Source: UBA6120 sp964639215
Lineage (GTDB): Bacteria > Bacillota_I > Bacilli_A > RFN20 > CAG-826
Reading direction: 5' to 3'
Assembly: GCA_964639215.1 (NCBI GenBank)
Contig: CAZXCV010000002.1
Location: forward strand, 37,490-101,489
DNA length: 64,000 bases
Shown: piece after piece, positions 26,382 to 36,200 of the stretch
Numbering within the stretch: the stretch's first letter is position 1
Layout: every line of letters starts with the position of its first letter
The notes under the pieces: model-generated
The model's input: the letters and a program-made list of their open reading frames with translations, nothing else
Database searches by the model: none
What the model was told of the DNA's origin: nothing
Translations under genes and position numbers: made by a program

Positions 26382-27313
26382 TGCTCGAAGGTAAACGCGA
26401 CGGTTGGAAAGCATTTATTGCCTTAGCACCGGCAATGTTTTTCCTGATCGTCTTTATTTTCTTCCCGATTATTAATACGTTCCTGTTGTCGTTTATGGAC
26501 AACTTTGCCTGGGCTCCTGGTGCCGGACTTTGGCTGTTTGGCAATACGTTTGACATGTTCCCGTCGATTGGTAACTACCAAGCCGTTTTGTCAGATCGTA
26601 CTTTCATTAACGCAATCTTAAACACAGCGATTCTCGTCGTTGTGTCGGTTCCATTAACAATTATCGTCTCGCTTCTATTAGCGGTAGCTTTACACAATAT
26701 CAAGGCATTAAAAGGATTTTATCAAACGATATTCTTCCTTCCTTATGTCACAAACGCAATTGCCTTAGGCATGGTGTTCAACGTTATTTTCTCGAAATAT
26801 CCGAGTGGACTCATGAATCAACTGTTATCGCTATTTGGCGTGGCTTCACAAAGTTGGGTGACGCCTGATGCCACCAAATTCAATATGGCGGTCGTCATGA
26901 TTACGTCATCACTTTGGAATGGTCTTGCTTTTAAAATTCTCGTCTTCATGGCAGGGCTTGCAAGTATCGATAAACAATACTACGATGCCGCGCGGATTGA
27001 TGGCGCTAATAAATCGCGAATTTTCCGACGGATTACCGTTCCATTATTGTCGCCACAAATTTTCTATATTACGATTACCTCATTTATCGGCGCCTTTAAG
27101 ATGTACACATCGGTCATCTCAATCTTTGGTGCCGGACCGTTTAACTTCGGTGGTAGTGATGGTAATACCTGGATTACAATTGTCGGTTATGTTTATAAAA
27201 TCATGCGTACCGATACAGGCAAAGCTGCCGCTGGTAGCATGACGTTATTAATAATTATTTTAATGATTACGGGTATCCAATTCTTGGTTGGCAAGAAGCG
27301 GGTTCACTTTTAA
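26381..27313 (+). CDS. ABC importer permease 1 (MalF/UgpA type)
   Basis: A 310-residue protein with six hydrophobic segments. The EAA coupling loop is seen as YDAARIDGANKSRIFRRITVPLL (A...G-A at about residues 205-225), the type found in carbohydrate ABC importers of the CUT1 group. The start codon overlaps the upstream stop by one base, so translation is coupled. It pairs with the following permease. The substrate is not readable from the sequence. Confidence 0.9.
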   Translation: MLEGKRDGWKAFIALAPAMFFLIVFIFFPIINTFLLSFMDNFAWAPGAGLWLFGNTFDMFPSIGNYQAVLSDRTFINAILNTAILVVVSVPLTIIVSLLLAVALHNIKALKGFYQTIFFLPYVTNAIALGMVFNVIFSKYPSGLMNQLLSLFGVASQSWVTPDATKFNMAVVMITSSLWNGLAFKILVFMAGLASIDKQYYDAARIDGANKSRIFRRITVPLLSPQIFYITITSFIGAFKMYTSVISIFGAGPFNFGGSDGNTWITIVGYVYKIMRTDTGKAAAGSMTLLIIILMITGIQFLVGKKRVHF

Positions 27314-27328
27314 ACGGAGGGCATGATA

Positions 27329-28234
27329 ATGGCTATTGATCGCGATCTATATTTTGCTGATAAAGCGGCGATGCAGCGCTATAAAGCCCTGCGCTTCTTT
27401 AATAACTTCTTCATGTATGGATTTTTAACCATTTTGGCGCTCTTCATTTTAATTCCATTTTATTGGATGATTATCACGTCTGTTAAAACAAACGCACGCA
27501 TTCAATTTGAGCAAATTAATGGTATCTTAGGTTTCATTCCCGTCGAAGTTACACTTGATAACTTTATTCTTGTATTTGGCCGTTCAGCCCAAGTCAACTT
27601 TGCTCGTTATTACCTCAATACAATCTTCGTTGCCTTAACAACGACTTCAATTACGATTGTAACAACGGTGCTTGGCGCCTTCGCATTTGCTCGGCTGAGC
27701 TTCAAAGGAAAAGAAGTGCTTTTTACCATTTTATTAGCCACGATGATGATTCCTGGCGAAATGATGGTCATCACGAACTTTCAAACGATTTCCGTCTTAA
27801 ATTGGCGCGATACGTTTATGGCGCTCATTTTCCCATTCTCTGTCAGTGTCTTTTATATGTTTTATCTACGACAAACATTCCAACAAATTCCGAATGAACT
27901 ATACCTTGCTAGCAAAGTAGATGGCTATGGCGATTTCGCTTATTTATGGAAGGTCATGATTCCGATTGCCCTCCCATCAATCGTTACCGTCATCATTCTC
28001 GAAATCATGGGGTCTTGGAATGCTTATATTTGGCCACAGTTAGTAACTGAAAGCGATAACATGTTGCTTGTCGCTAACGGGCTCATGAGCATTTTCCAAT
28101 CAACTGAGTTTGTCCAGTGGAATAACATTAAACTAGCCGCGTCGGTTGTGGTGACCACGCCACTACTTGTCTTCTTCCTCATCTTTAAGAAGTACATTAT
28201 GCGCGGCGTTTCCCGCAGTGGTATCAAAGGTTAA
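27329..28234 (+). CDS. ABC importer permease 2 (MalG/UgpE type)
   Basis: A 301-residue protein. The ATG at 27329 is preferred over 27323 because GGAGG at 27316-27320 is then 8 bases away. Six hydrophobic segments; coupling loop Y-L-A-S-K-V-D-G-Y-G-D near residues 190-200, with G-Y for the usual G-A. The conserved N-terminal FYWMIITSVK is that of CUT1 second permeases. It follows permease 1 by 15 bases. Confidence 0.9.
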   Translation: MAIDRDLYFADKAAMQRYKALRFFNNFFMYGFLTILALFILIPFYWMIITSVKTNARIQFEQINGILGFIPVEVTLDNFILVFGRSAQVNFARYYLNTIFVALTTTSITIVTTVLGAFAFARLSFKGKEVLFTILLATMMIPGEMMVITNFQTISVLNWRDTFMALIFPFSVSVFYMFYLRQTFQQIPNELYLASKVDGYGDFAYLWKVMIPIALPSIVTVIILEIMGSWNAYIWPQLVTESDNMLLVANGLMSIFQSTEFVQWNNIKLAASVVVTTPLLVFFLIFKKYIMRGVSRSGIKG

Positions 28235-28237
28235 AAT

Positions 28238-28265
28238 TTGTTAACACACCCTTAGGGTGTATAAT
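28238..28265 (+). promoter_or_regulatory. promoter with inverted repeat in the spacer
   Basis: TTGTTA (28238-28243), 16-base spacer, TATAAT (28260-28265). The spacer holds ACACCC-TTA-GGGTGT (28246-28260), a perfect 6-base-arm dyad ending on the first base of the -10. No T tract follows, so it is more likely an operator than a terminator. It drives the binding-protein, nuclease and OB-lipoprotein genes. Confidence 0.7.
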
Positions 28266-28292
28266 AATTCATAGATGCAAAAGGAGTAGCAC

Positions 28293-29879
28293 ATGAAAAA
28301 AATAGTTAAGTACAGTCTGACAGGCTTAGCCAGTGTAATTGCTGTCGTATTAGCAGCTGGTTGCAGCAACGTCGCCACATACGAAGTGCAGTTACCAACG
28401 GCTGCCGCGGCACTCTCACCAAGCGATTTAGAGGCGAAGTACTCAGCGGCCAGCCCACTTGAAATCGACTTTTGGACTGGTTTTGGTTCGGCAGTAACAA
28501 GCAATGGCATCGATCCAGTCATCGAAGCATTCCAAGAAGAGTATCCATATATCAAGGTTACACATACATCGAAAGGTGGCTACCCAAACTTACTTAAAGC
28601 CATTAACTTATCGATTACGTCACGGACATATCCGAACATCGCCGTTGGATATCCCGACCACTTTGCAAGTTACATTCGCTCATCAATTCAATATGCACTT
28701 GATCCATTAATTGATCATGCTAATCCAGATATTGGTGTCGATATCGATGACTTCATTCAAGATTATATGGTTGAAAATCGTTCGTTCCAATATAAAGACG
28801 AAGCGAAAACACAACCATACACCCTTGGTTTACCTTTCAACAAATCAACCGAAGTCATGGTCGTCAATAAGACGTTTATGGATTGGGTTATTACCAAAGA
28901 TCCATTAATCACGATTCCAACGACTTGGGCTGAAGTAGCCGATTCAGGCGCCAGAATCATCACCGTCATGGATGAAGGTGGTTATTTTGGAAAGAAAGTC
29001 GATGAACACGGAAACATCAACGCCAACGCTGGACGGACTGGTTTCCCGAGACTACTACTCGACTTCACCAACGTCACAAAAGGTGATTTCCGTCCCTTCT
29101 CATACGATTCCACCAGCAATTTATTCATTACATTAGTGCGGCAATGGGGTGGCACCTTCACAAGAATGGGCGAAAACATCACCAAAGGCTACGTTAAATT
29201 CAATTCGGCATCAACAATTGAGATGCTTGATTACTTTAAACAATTACACGATGACAGTATTTTGGCGATTCCACCCGATTTTGATGAAACATCATATAAC
29301 TCGGGACCGTTCTTAGCGCTAAAATCCGTGATGACCGTTTCTTCATCAGCTGGCGTTTACAATAACGTCCCAACCGCTGGGTCATTCGATGTGGAAATCC
29401 ACCCTGTCATTGGTAAAGATGCAACCCATCGTTACGTTATTTCTCAAGGTACGAACATGGCCGTCTTTACGAATCGTGACGCTGAAAAAGTTTTGGCTTC
29501 TTGGCTCTTTACACGATTTGCGACGACGGTTGTCAATGATGTCTTTGCCATCGGCGCTGGCTACTATCCAGTCACCAATACGATGCTTAATAGCGACATC
29601 TATCAAGGCTATATTAATACGACCTCAGCTAGTAAAAGCGATTTCAGTAAAATTGGAGCCGCTAAAGTCAATGCCAATATATACGGCGACCCGGCGAATG
29701 GTTGGATTAAATTCGTCGATCCAGGGTTCGTTGGTAGTGCTGACATTCGCGAACAAATCGAAACAGTATTTCCAATGTTATTCTATGGCCGCGACGGCGT
29801 TCAAATGACTTCACAAGCCATTATTAATTATAATTACTCGCAGCTCTCGCGGTTTGTTGAACCCGAGGATGCTGCCTAA
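28293..29879 (+). CDS. ABC importer solute-binding lipoprotein (family 1-like)
   Basis: A 528-residue lipoprotein: signal peptide ending in lipobox L-A-A-G-C (Cys at about residue 24), then an extracellular substrate-binding fold. It starts with the typical I-D-F-W-T-G-F segment and V-I-E-A-F-Q-E-E-Y-P-Y-I-K-V-T of family 1 binding proteins. At 528 residues it is larger than most sugar-binding proteins (~420). AAAGGAG site. It is separated from the permeases by its own promoter, so it can be expressed at a higher level. The ligand is unknown; the neighbouring nuclease suggests a nucleic-acid breakdown product. Confidence 0.87.
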   Translation: MKKIVKYSLTGLASVIAVVLAAGCSNVATYEVQLPTAAAALSPSDLEAKYSAASPLEIDFWTGFGSAVTSNGIDPVIEAFQEEYPYIKVTHTSKGGYPNLLKAINLSITSRTYPNIAVGYPDHFASYIRSSIQYALDPLIDHANPDIGVDIDDFIQDYMVENRSFQYKDEAKTQPYTLGLPFNKSTEVMVVNKTFMDWVITKDPLITIPTTWAEVADSGARIITVMDEGGYFGKKVDEHGNINANAGRTGFPRLLLDFTNVTKGDFRPFSYDSTSNLFITLVRQWGGTFTRMGENITKGYVKFNSASTIEMLDYFKQLHDDSILAIPPDFDETSYNSGPFLALKSVMTVSSSAGVYNNVPTAGSFDVEIHPVIGKDATHRYVISQGTNMAVFTNRDAEKVLASWLFTRFATTVVNDVFAIGAGYYPVTNTMLNSDIYQGYINTTSASKSDFSKIGAAKVNANIYGDPANGWIKFVDPGFVGSADIREQIETVFPMLFYGRDGVQMTSQAIINYNYSQLSRFVEPEDAA

Positions 29880-29896
29880 GGATGAGGAAAGCACTA

Positions 29897-31339
29897 ATGA
29901 AAGTGCAAAAAATACTACCAATCATTTTAGCGGCAGCAACATTATTGATTTCAGGATGCGACAGTTCATTAGCTAGTTCACTGACACCTGATGACTTAAA
30001 CACCAATGAAACCGATAATTTACGGCTTGAAACAAACTTTATCAATAAGAATTTTATCGATGATGGAATCGGCGAGGTCACGCTTCGTTCAACAACAGAC
30101 GGAGACACCGCACGATTTAATGTTGGCAATTTGAATATAGCGGTGCGGTTTCTTGGCATCAATACCCCTGAATCAACTGGAAAAATCCAACCATGGGGTA
30201 AAGCAGCTAGTAAATTCACTGCTGAAAAGTTAACGAGTGCCGAAAAGATTGTCTTAATCAATGATCGCGACGTCTTTGGCGTTACCGACAGTTCCGGCAA
30301 CCGTCACCTTGCATTCATTTGGTATAAGCCAGTGAGTAGTCCTTATTATCGTTTGCTAAATCTTGAATTAGTTGAACAGGCTTATACCGAAAATCTTCTG
30401 TTTGATGCCTCTTCGATTTGCAACTATAAAGACGCCTTCCAACGCGGTGGCGAGCATGCCGCAGCGACGAAAGCCCGTATCTATGGTGAGGCTGATCCGG
30501 CGTTTGATTACTCAGGTCAAGTTTATGACATCTCAATTCGGTTTGCCCGCGAAGCCTATGGTAACGAGGTCCAACTCAAAAACCGGCTTGGCGAACTTGT
30601 ATTCGATGAAAATGATGAACCAGTGATGCTAACACTTGGCGATTCAACGAGAATCAGACTGCGAGTCGTTATTTTGGGTAGCATCGGCAACAACCTTGTT
30701 CTACGCGATGTTTATGACCCCGACGATGATGGCACTTACGCTTCTATCTATTTATATACGTTATTCCGTGATGCGCCATTCCAAAATCCGGGTGATATCG
30801 TCGAGCTTTACTGCAAAGTAACAACGTTCAATGACAATATTCAATTGACGGATCCCGAACTCACGACATATAACAAAAAATTCCCGTATGTATTACTGAC
30901 GCGACCAACCAATAGTGACTACGCGACAGTGCTTGAACGTGAAGGCATCGACCCTGAAATTAGTGCCGATCCAATCGACATCACTGATTTATCTCCAGAA
31001 ACAAGCAGTGACTTTGCCCCATTTAACGGTTTCTATGTTTCGGTCATTGTCACAATTCGCGCCGTCTCGTTAGCTCCGGGCGAAGAAGAAGATTCTGGTT
31101 ATACACGTGGAGATTTCTGGCGTAAAGACAGCAATAACAATATGACGATTTATGCTTATTTTGCTGGAACTCAGATATCATTTAATTTACGCGTTGATGG
31201 TCGTATGTTTCCGTATGTTTACGAATTCGAATTTGATTTAGGTGTTGACTATAATGTTTCTGGCTATGTTGCACCTTTCTTTGAAAACTACCAATTGCAA
31301 TTAATGAATGGTGTGGCAATCACTGCTGTCACCGAATAA
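29897..31339 (+). CDS. surface nuclease lipoprotein, staphylococcal-nuclease (SNase) family
   Basis: A 480-residue protein. The ATG at 29897 is chosen for the GAGG site at 29884-29887; an ATG at 29882 lacks proper spacing. Lipobox L-I-S-G-C, Cys21. The SNase domain is intact by residue spacing: D70 (DGDT), R84, E92 and R136 match staphylococcal D21, R35, E43 and R87 exactly in spacing (14, 8, 44). The D40 calcium-ligand position is Asn (N89). After about residue 190 comes a beta-rich region with an OB-fold look (G-D-I-V-E-L-Y-C-K-V). It should degrade DNA or RNA at the cell surface. It lies two bases downstream of the binding-protein stop, in its operon. Confidence 0.88.
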   Translation: MKVQKILPIILAAATLLISGCDSSLASSLTPDDLNTNETDNLRLETNFINKNFIDDGIGEVTLRSTTDGDTARFNVGNLNIAVRFLGINTPESTGKIQPWGKAASKFTAEKLTSAEKIVLINDRDVFGVTDSSGNRHLAFIWYKPVSSPYYRLLNLELVEQAYTENLLFDASSICNYKDAFQRGGEHAAATKARIYGEADPAFDYSGQVYDISIRFAREAYGNEVQLKNRLGELVFDENDEPVMLTLGDSTRIRLRVVILGSIGNNLVLRDVYDPDDDGTYASIYLYTLFRDAPFQNPGDIVELYCKVTTFNDNIQLTDPELTTYNKKFPYVLLTRPTNSDYATVLEREGIDPEISADPIDITDLSPETSSDFAPFNGFYVSVIVTIRAVSLAPGEEEDSGYTRGDFWRKDSNNNMTIYAYFAGTQISFNLRVDGRMFPYVYEFEFDLGVDYNVSGYVAPFFENYQLQLMNGVAITAVTE

Positions 31340-31351
31340 AAGGAGAATCAT

Positions 31352-32512
31352 ATGATAAAAAACATGAAATTTGCATTAATGGGTTTATGCGCAGTCTTAA
31401 CACTTGGACTTACTAGTTGTGGCGATAAAGCACTAGTTGAACAAGTGCTAGATCAAGCATTAAACACCCCATCCCTCGCCATTAAAAATAATGGACAGGC
31501 ACTTGAATCAATTCGTGATGCACCGGAAGAAATTGATGGTCCGCTATTCTTCCTACCGAGTATTTCCATTTATAATGCGGAATTAGACCTTGAATTTGAC
31601 GTGACAATCACTTGGACGTATGATGAGGCGACTGCCTCGAATTGGGCTCCATTACGTGAACGAACAGAAATTCCTGGTTTAATAACAAACACTCTTATTT
31701 ATCTTGCAATCCCCTATCTTCCAGCATATGAGACGGAACCGGTAGCATCAGCGGTCACCGCTACGGCATCGGTTGAATACAATGGAAAATCGTATTCAAA
31801 ATCCAAAACTTTTGCTGTGAAGTTAATGCCCGAAACCGTCGATGTCTCAAATGTCCCACTTATTCCACTGAACACGGCAACTGCTCCCACTGACGGACCG
31901 AAAGATAGTTATGGCGGCGCCGTTGTTCGGATGCAGGGATATCTGACGAGGAATATGCTCGATTGGGACTCCGCTTACATTCAAGCTGGCTCAGCTGGTA
32001 TCAATCTTTACAAGTTAAGTTTATCCCCGGTATTACTAACTATAGTTTCCTTAGGTGACTTTATTGAAGTCATGGGCACTTTCGCCGTTTATAACGGTAT
32101 GCGTCAATTGAGTTATATTTCTCGCATAAGCATCGTGCCACCAGGCGAAGATGCGGCAATTGTTCCTACGGTTGTCACCGAAGCAACTTGGAGTACGCTT
32201 AGAGTTGGTAACGACGGAAGCGTCGTGCGGATCGAAGGTTTAACATTTGATGCCGCTGGTACCGGTAATGTCACGATTGGTGGCCATGTCACCATCAAGA
32301 TGAAACTTGGAGCCGTTGGAGTTAATGTTTATTTAAACTACCACAACGACCTCAATGGTACGACAGTCCGTCGTCAAGCCATATATGACATTCTGAGTGC
32401 TGCCGTCAATGGTGCCACCGTTACTTACGAAGGTACGCTTGGTTGGTATAATGGCCCACAATTGTTACCGATTCCTGTGTCTGATGTAACACTTGTCCCA
32501 GCTGCTAGCTAA
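31352..32512 (+). CDS. lipoprotein of unknown function, OB-fold-like repeats
   Basis: A 386-residue protein. Signal peptide with lipobox L-T-S-C (Cys at about residue 23). After a beta-rich N-terminal part, residues about 185-260 read V-V-R-M-Q-G-Y ... G-D-F-I-E-V-M-G-T-F-A-V-Y-N-G-M-R-Q-L, the pattern of the OB-fold domains attached to secreted nucleases such as YhcR. A second, weaker copy starts at V-V-R-I-E-G (about residue 290). I infer a surface nucleic-acid-binding partner for the upstream nuclease. No catalytic motif seen. AAAGGAGA site; last gene before a terminator. Confidence 0.6.
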   Translation: MIKNMKFALMGLCAVLTLGLTSCGDKALVEQVLDQALNTPSLAIKNNGQALESIRDAPEEIDGPLFFLPSISIYNAELDLEFDVTITWTYDEATASNWAPLRERTEIPGLITNTLIYLAIPYLPAYETEPVASAVTATASVEYNGKSYSKSKTFAVKLMPETVDVSNVPLIPLNTATAPTDGPKDSYGGAVVRMQGYLTRNMLDWDSAYIQAGSAGINLYKLSLSPVLLTIVSLGDFIEVMGTFAVYNGMRQLSYISRISIVPPGEDAAIVPTVVTEATWSTLRVGNDGSVVRIEGLTFDAAGTGNVTIGGHVTIKMKLGAVGVNVYLNYHNDLNGTTVRRQAIYDILSAAVNGATVTYEGTLGWYNGPQLLPIPVSDVTLVPAAS

Positions 32513-32530
32513 TCATTTATTAAAGATACG

Positions 32531-32556
32531 AGCCCATCGTATGATGGGCTTTTTTA
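32531..32556 (+). terminator. Rho-independent terminator after the nuclease operon
   Basis: Eight-base stem AGCCCATC / GATGGGCT (32531-32538, 32543-32550), loop GTAT, then a T run. Confidence 0.93.
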
Positions 32557-32576
32557 TTGATAGGAACAGTTTTACC

Positions 32577-32605
32577 TTGCACCACTGCTAATAGTGATGT
32601 AATAT
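32577..32605 (+). promoter_or_regulatory. promoter of tRNA-Lys
   Basis: TTGCAC (32577-32582), 17-base spacer, TAATAT (32600-32605), 11 bases before the tRNA. Confidence 0.7.
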
Positions 32606-32615
32606 TATCGCGCAT

Positions 32616-32691
<76 letters not shown>

Positions 32692-32701
32692 GTGCGCATT
32701 C

Positions 32702-32727
32702 GCCTCGGGATCACGAGGCTTTTTTTA
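32702..32727 (+). terminator. terminator after tRNA-Lys
   Basis: GCCTCG (32702-32707) / CGAGGC (32714-32719) with a 6-base loop and a run of eight T. Confidence 0.93.
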
Positions 32728-32733
32728 TCGCTG

Positions 32734-32762
32734 TTGTTTTATCTAAGCTTTGATACTACAAT
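32734..32762 (+). promoter_or_regulatory. promoter of the small gene at 32769 (leaderless)
   Basis: TTGTTT (32734-32739), exact 17-base spacer, TACAAT (32757-32762). The ATG begins six bases after the -10, so transcription should start on or within a base or two of the ATG. Confidence 0.75.
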
Positions 32763-32768
32763 AAACGT

Positions 32769-33185
32769 ATGAAACAAGCAGAATTTAAATTATTAGAAAA
32801 AATATTTATCGCGCTTAAAACGCATAAATCCAAGTTTGTGACAGCCGAAATGATTGCCCAGACGATTGGAATCTTACCCGAAAAAATCCAAGAAATTTGT
32901 GCTACTTTTAATCCGCTAATTACAATTGATTATTCATACGATTTAAAGCAAATCATTCCTGATATTGAGGCATTTTTAACCACAAAATCCAAAATGACAA
33001 AGAAAAATCAAACAAAGAAACAAGTGAGCAATTACGAGCGTGTCATTGATTTTGTCTATGATAAAATGACATTTAACGGCATTGTCGATCGTTCGGCAGT
33101 GTTATCTGATGCCGACCTAAGAGAAATTAAATTCATCGCTATGAATGAATTAAAAATAAGACGCGCCAACAAAAAAAAGAAATAA
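32769..33185 (+). CDS. small basic protein of unknown function
   Basis: A 138-residue protein I do not recognise. The N-terminal ~70 residues are helical with K-F-V-T-A-E-M-I-A-Q-T-I-G-I-L-P-E-K-I-Q-E, which looks like a winged-helix or HTH segment. A lysine-rich linker (K-S-K-M-T-K-K-N-Q-T-K-K) follows, then a second helical part and a lysine tail. Charge and layout suggest a nucleic-acid-binding protein. The ATG has no ribosome site and lies at the predicted transcription start, so it is probably translated from a leaderless mRNA. It has its own promoter and stands alone between tRNA-Lys and nifJ. Confidence 0.6.
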   Translation: MKQAEFKLLEKIFIALKTHKSKFVTAEMIAQTIGILPEKIQEICATFNPLITIDYSYDLKQIIPDIEAFLTTKSKMTKKNQTKKQVSNYERVIDFVYDKMTFNGIVDRSAVLSDADLREIKFIAMNELKIRRANKKKK

Positions 33186-33218
33186 CCGCTTTCATCAACC
33201 ACAAGGTAATAAGTGTTA

Positions 33219-33251
33219 TTGTTTAAGCCATTAGTATAAAGTATACTAATG
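33219..33251 (+). promoter_or_regulatory. nifJ promoter with embedded 23-bp operator dyad
   Basis: TTGTTT (33219-33224), 17-base spacer, TATACT (33242-33247). A perfect inverted repeat, arms CATTAGTATA (33229-33238) and TATACTAATG (33242-33251) around AAG, covers the spacer end, the -10 and the start site. A bound protein would block RNA polymerase. Confidence 0.75.
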
Positions 33252-33272
33252 ATTGATTTCATGGAGGAATAT

Positions 33273-36200
33273 ATGAGCATTAAAAAATCATTTCTATCAG
33301 TTGATGGGAATACTGCTGCCGCTTTGGCAAGTTACAACTTTACGGAAGTCGCCGGCATTTACCCAATCACACCATCTACATCAATGGCGGAACTCGTCGA
33401 TGTTTATGCATCTCAAGGGCGCCTAAATTATTTTGGAGCAAAAGCTCGCGTTGTCGAAATGCAATCTGAAGGAGGCGCCGCGGGAACGGTACATGGAGCC
33501 TTACAAGCTGGTGCCTTCGCCACGACGTATACCGCAAGCCAAGGACTTTTGTTAATGATTCCAAATATTTATAAATGGGTTGGCGAATTACTTCCGGCCG
33601 TTTTACATGTGGCCGCACGTAGTATTGCTACCCGTGCTTTATCAATCTTTGGTGATCATCAAGATATTTATGCCGTTCGACAGACCGGTATTACGATGCT
33701 TTGCTCACACTCAGTTCAAGAAGTGGCTGATCTCGCTCCGATGACCCATTTACTGGCAATGGATTCAGAAGCCCCGGTTTTACACTTTTTTGATGGTTTC
33801 CGAACTTCTGCTGAAATTCAAAACGTCGAATTTGTCGAAGACGCCGAATGGAAAAAACTATTACCGTTTGCCAAAATTGAAAAATTCCGTAACCGCGCGC
33901 TTAATCCTCACGGTCATGCTGTCACGCGTGGTGGCGCCGAAAACGGTGACATTTATTTCCAAGGCCGCGAAGCTCAAAGTGTTCATTATGAAAAAGTCGT
34001 CGGCTATGCCGAAAAATATTTCCATGAAGTAAATCGATTAACGGGTCGCCACTATGCACCATTTACGTATACGGGAGCACCCGATGCTGAGTATGTCATC
34101 ATCGCAATGGGTTCAGTCACTGAAGCGATTGGCGAGGTACTTGATGTTTTATTAGCCGAAGGTCGAAAAGTCGGGCTTGTCAAAGTTCATTTATACCGAC
34201 CATTCTCCGCTAAGCATCTAGCTGATGTCATTCCAGCAACCGTGAAACGTATCGCCGTCCTCGACCGCACGAAAGAACAAGGAGCCACCGGTGAACCGTT
34301 ATACGTTGACGTCGTCAGTGCGCTTGATCAAGTCGGACGGAAAATAGAAGTGGTTGGTGGCCGATATGGTCTTTCGAGTAAAGATACGCAACCGAGCCAT
34401 CTCAAAGTCGTCTATGATTTCTTAGCAGAGAAACCATGGCATAATTTTACGATTTCAATTATCGATGATGTTACGAAACGATCAATCCCTGCTGATGAAA
34501 ACTTCTTCGTCAAAGAGGAATACAAATCGTGCTTATTTTATGGGATGGGTAGTGATGGTACTGTGAGCGCCAATAAATCATCAATTAAAATTATTGGTGA
34601 TGCGACTGGGCAATACGCTCAAGCTTATTTCGCTTATGACTCTCGAAAAGCTGGCGGTGTGACGATGAGCCACCTCCGCTTTGGTAAAAAACCAATTCAT
34701 AGTACTTACTATATTAACAAAGCCCATTTCTTGTCGTGTTCACTTGATAGTTATCTTTATAAGTTTGATATGCTCCGTCATCTCAAAGATAAAGGCACGT
34801 TTTTACTCAATACAAACCTCGACGATGAATCACTCGTCAAGTTACTTCCCAATCGCATTAAATACCAATTAGCAACCAAAAAAGCCCGCTTCTTTGTAAT
34901 CGACGCTAACAAGATTGCCCAAGAACTTGGTATGGGTCGCCATACGAATACGACGCTACAAGCTAGTTTCTTTTATTTAAATCAAGACATTATGCCATAT
35001 GAAGATGCGCAAGATTGGATGAAGAAACTTGCCGAGAAAACATATGCTCGCAAAGGCAAAGAAGTAATTGAAAAAAACTTCAAAGCGATTGATGGCGGCG
35101 CCGAAGGCTTACGCGAGATTAAAGTTGATCCAACGTGGGCAAATTTACCACCACTATACGAGCGCAAAGAAACTGGCGATGAATATTGGGATACGTTTGT
35201 CGCACCGATGACCGCGCTTGAAGGCGATGATATTCCTGTCAGTAAGTTCCTTGATTTTGAACTGCTTGATGGCACGATGCAAAATGATATTACGTTCAAA
35301 GAACAACGAGAAATTGCTGACAAAGTACCGGTATGGATTAAAGAAAACTGTATCCAATGCAACCAATGCGCGTTTGTGTGCCCACACGCAACGATTCGCG
35401 CCTTCCTTTTGAATGATGAAGAAATTGCTAACGGTCCCGAAGAAGTCCGCGATGGTGAAATGCTTGATGCCTTTGGTCCAGCGGCTGTCAAAGGGCTTAA
35501 ATACCGGATTCAAGTTAGTCCGAAAAACTGTGTTGGCTGTTCGATTTGCGTCGTGCAATGCCCAGGTAAAGGACCCGGAAAACGCGCGCTAGAAATGGTT
35601 GATGCCAAATCACAATTCTACCAAGAACCAGCCGCGCAATACTTATATAAGAACATTGAATACAAAGGTGATATTTTCCCATTAACGACTGTCAAAGGCG
35701 CTGGATTCCTAACGCCTTACATGGAAGTTAGCGGCGCGTGTGCTGGTTGTGGTGAAACACCATATTACCGGTTAGTCACACAATTATTTGGCCGTGATAT
35801 GCTCGTGGCAAATGCGACAGGCTGCTCATCAATTTATTCGGGTTCAACTCCGTTAACGCCATTTTGCACCGATAAGAACAATGAAGGTGTCGCTTGGGCG
35901 AACAGCTTATTTGAAGACAATGCTGAATTTGGTTATGGGATGCGCTTGGCCGCTGATCAAAAACTTGGATTCATAACCACAATCTTGACGCGCGAACGCG
36001 AACATGTCGAGGTTGAACTCCAAACGATGATTGATAAGTATCTCGAAAACGTCAAAAAACGTGATGTCGTCAGAACATTTTTAAAAGACTTCATTACTAT
36101 GATTAAAGCTTCAAAACATCAGGGTATCAAAGAAATCTTGAAATATGAAGGCGACTTACTCGACAAATCGGTGTGGATTATCGGTGGTGATGGCTGGGCT

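Noticed and set aside
29882..29896. ATG at 29882 as start of the nuclease lipoprotein
   Set aside because: The AAGG sequence abuts it with no spacing, and ATG at 29897 has a GAGG site at normal distance and gives a standard signal peptide.
33229..33251. Rex or FNR binding site at the nifJ promoter
   Set aside because: The dyad does not fit the Rex pattern (TTGTGAA..TTCACAA type) or FNR (TTGAT-N4-ATCAA).
34982..35491. A 169-residue open frame on the minus strand within nifJ
   Set aside because: Lies opposite the conserved iron-sulfur domain of PFOR; low-complexity antisense product without family features.
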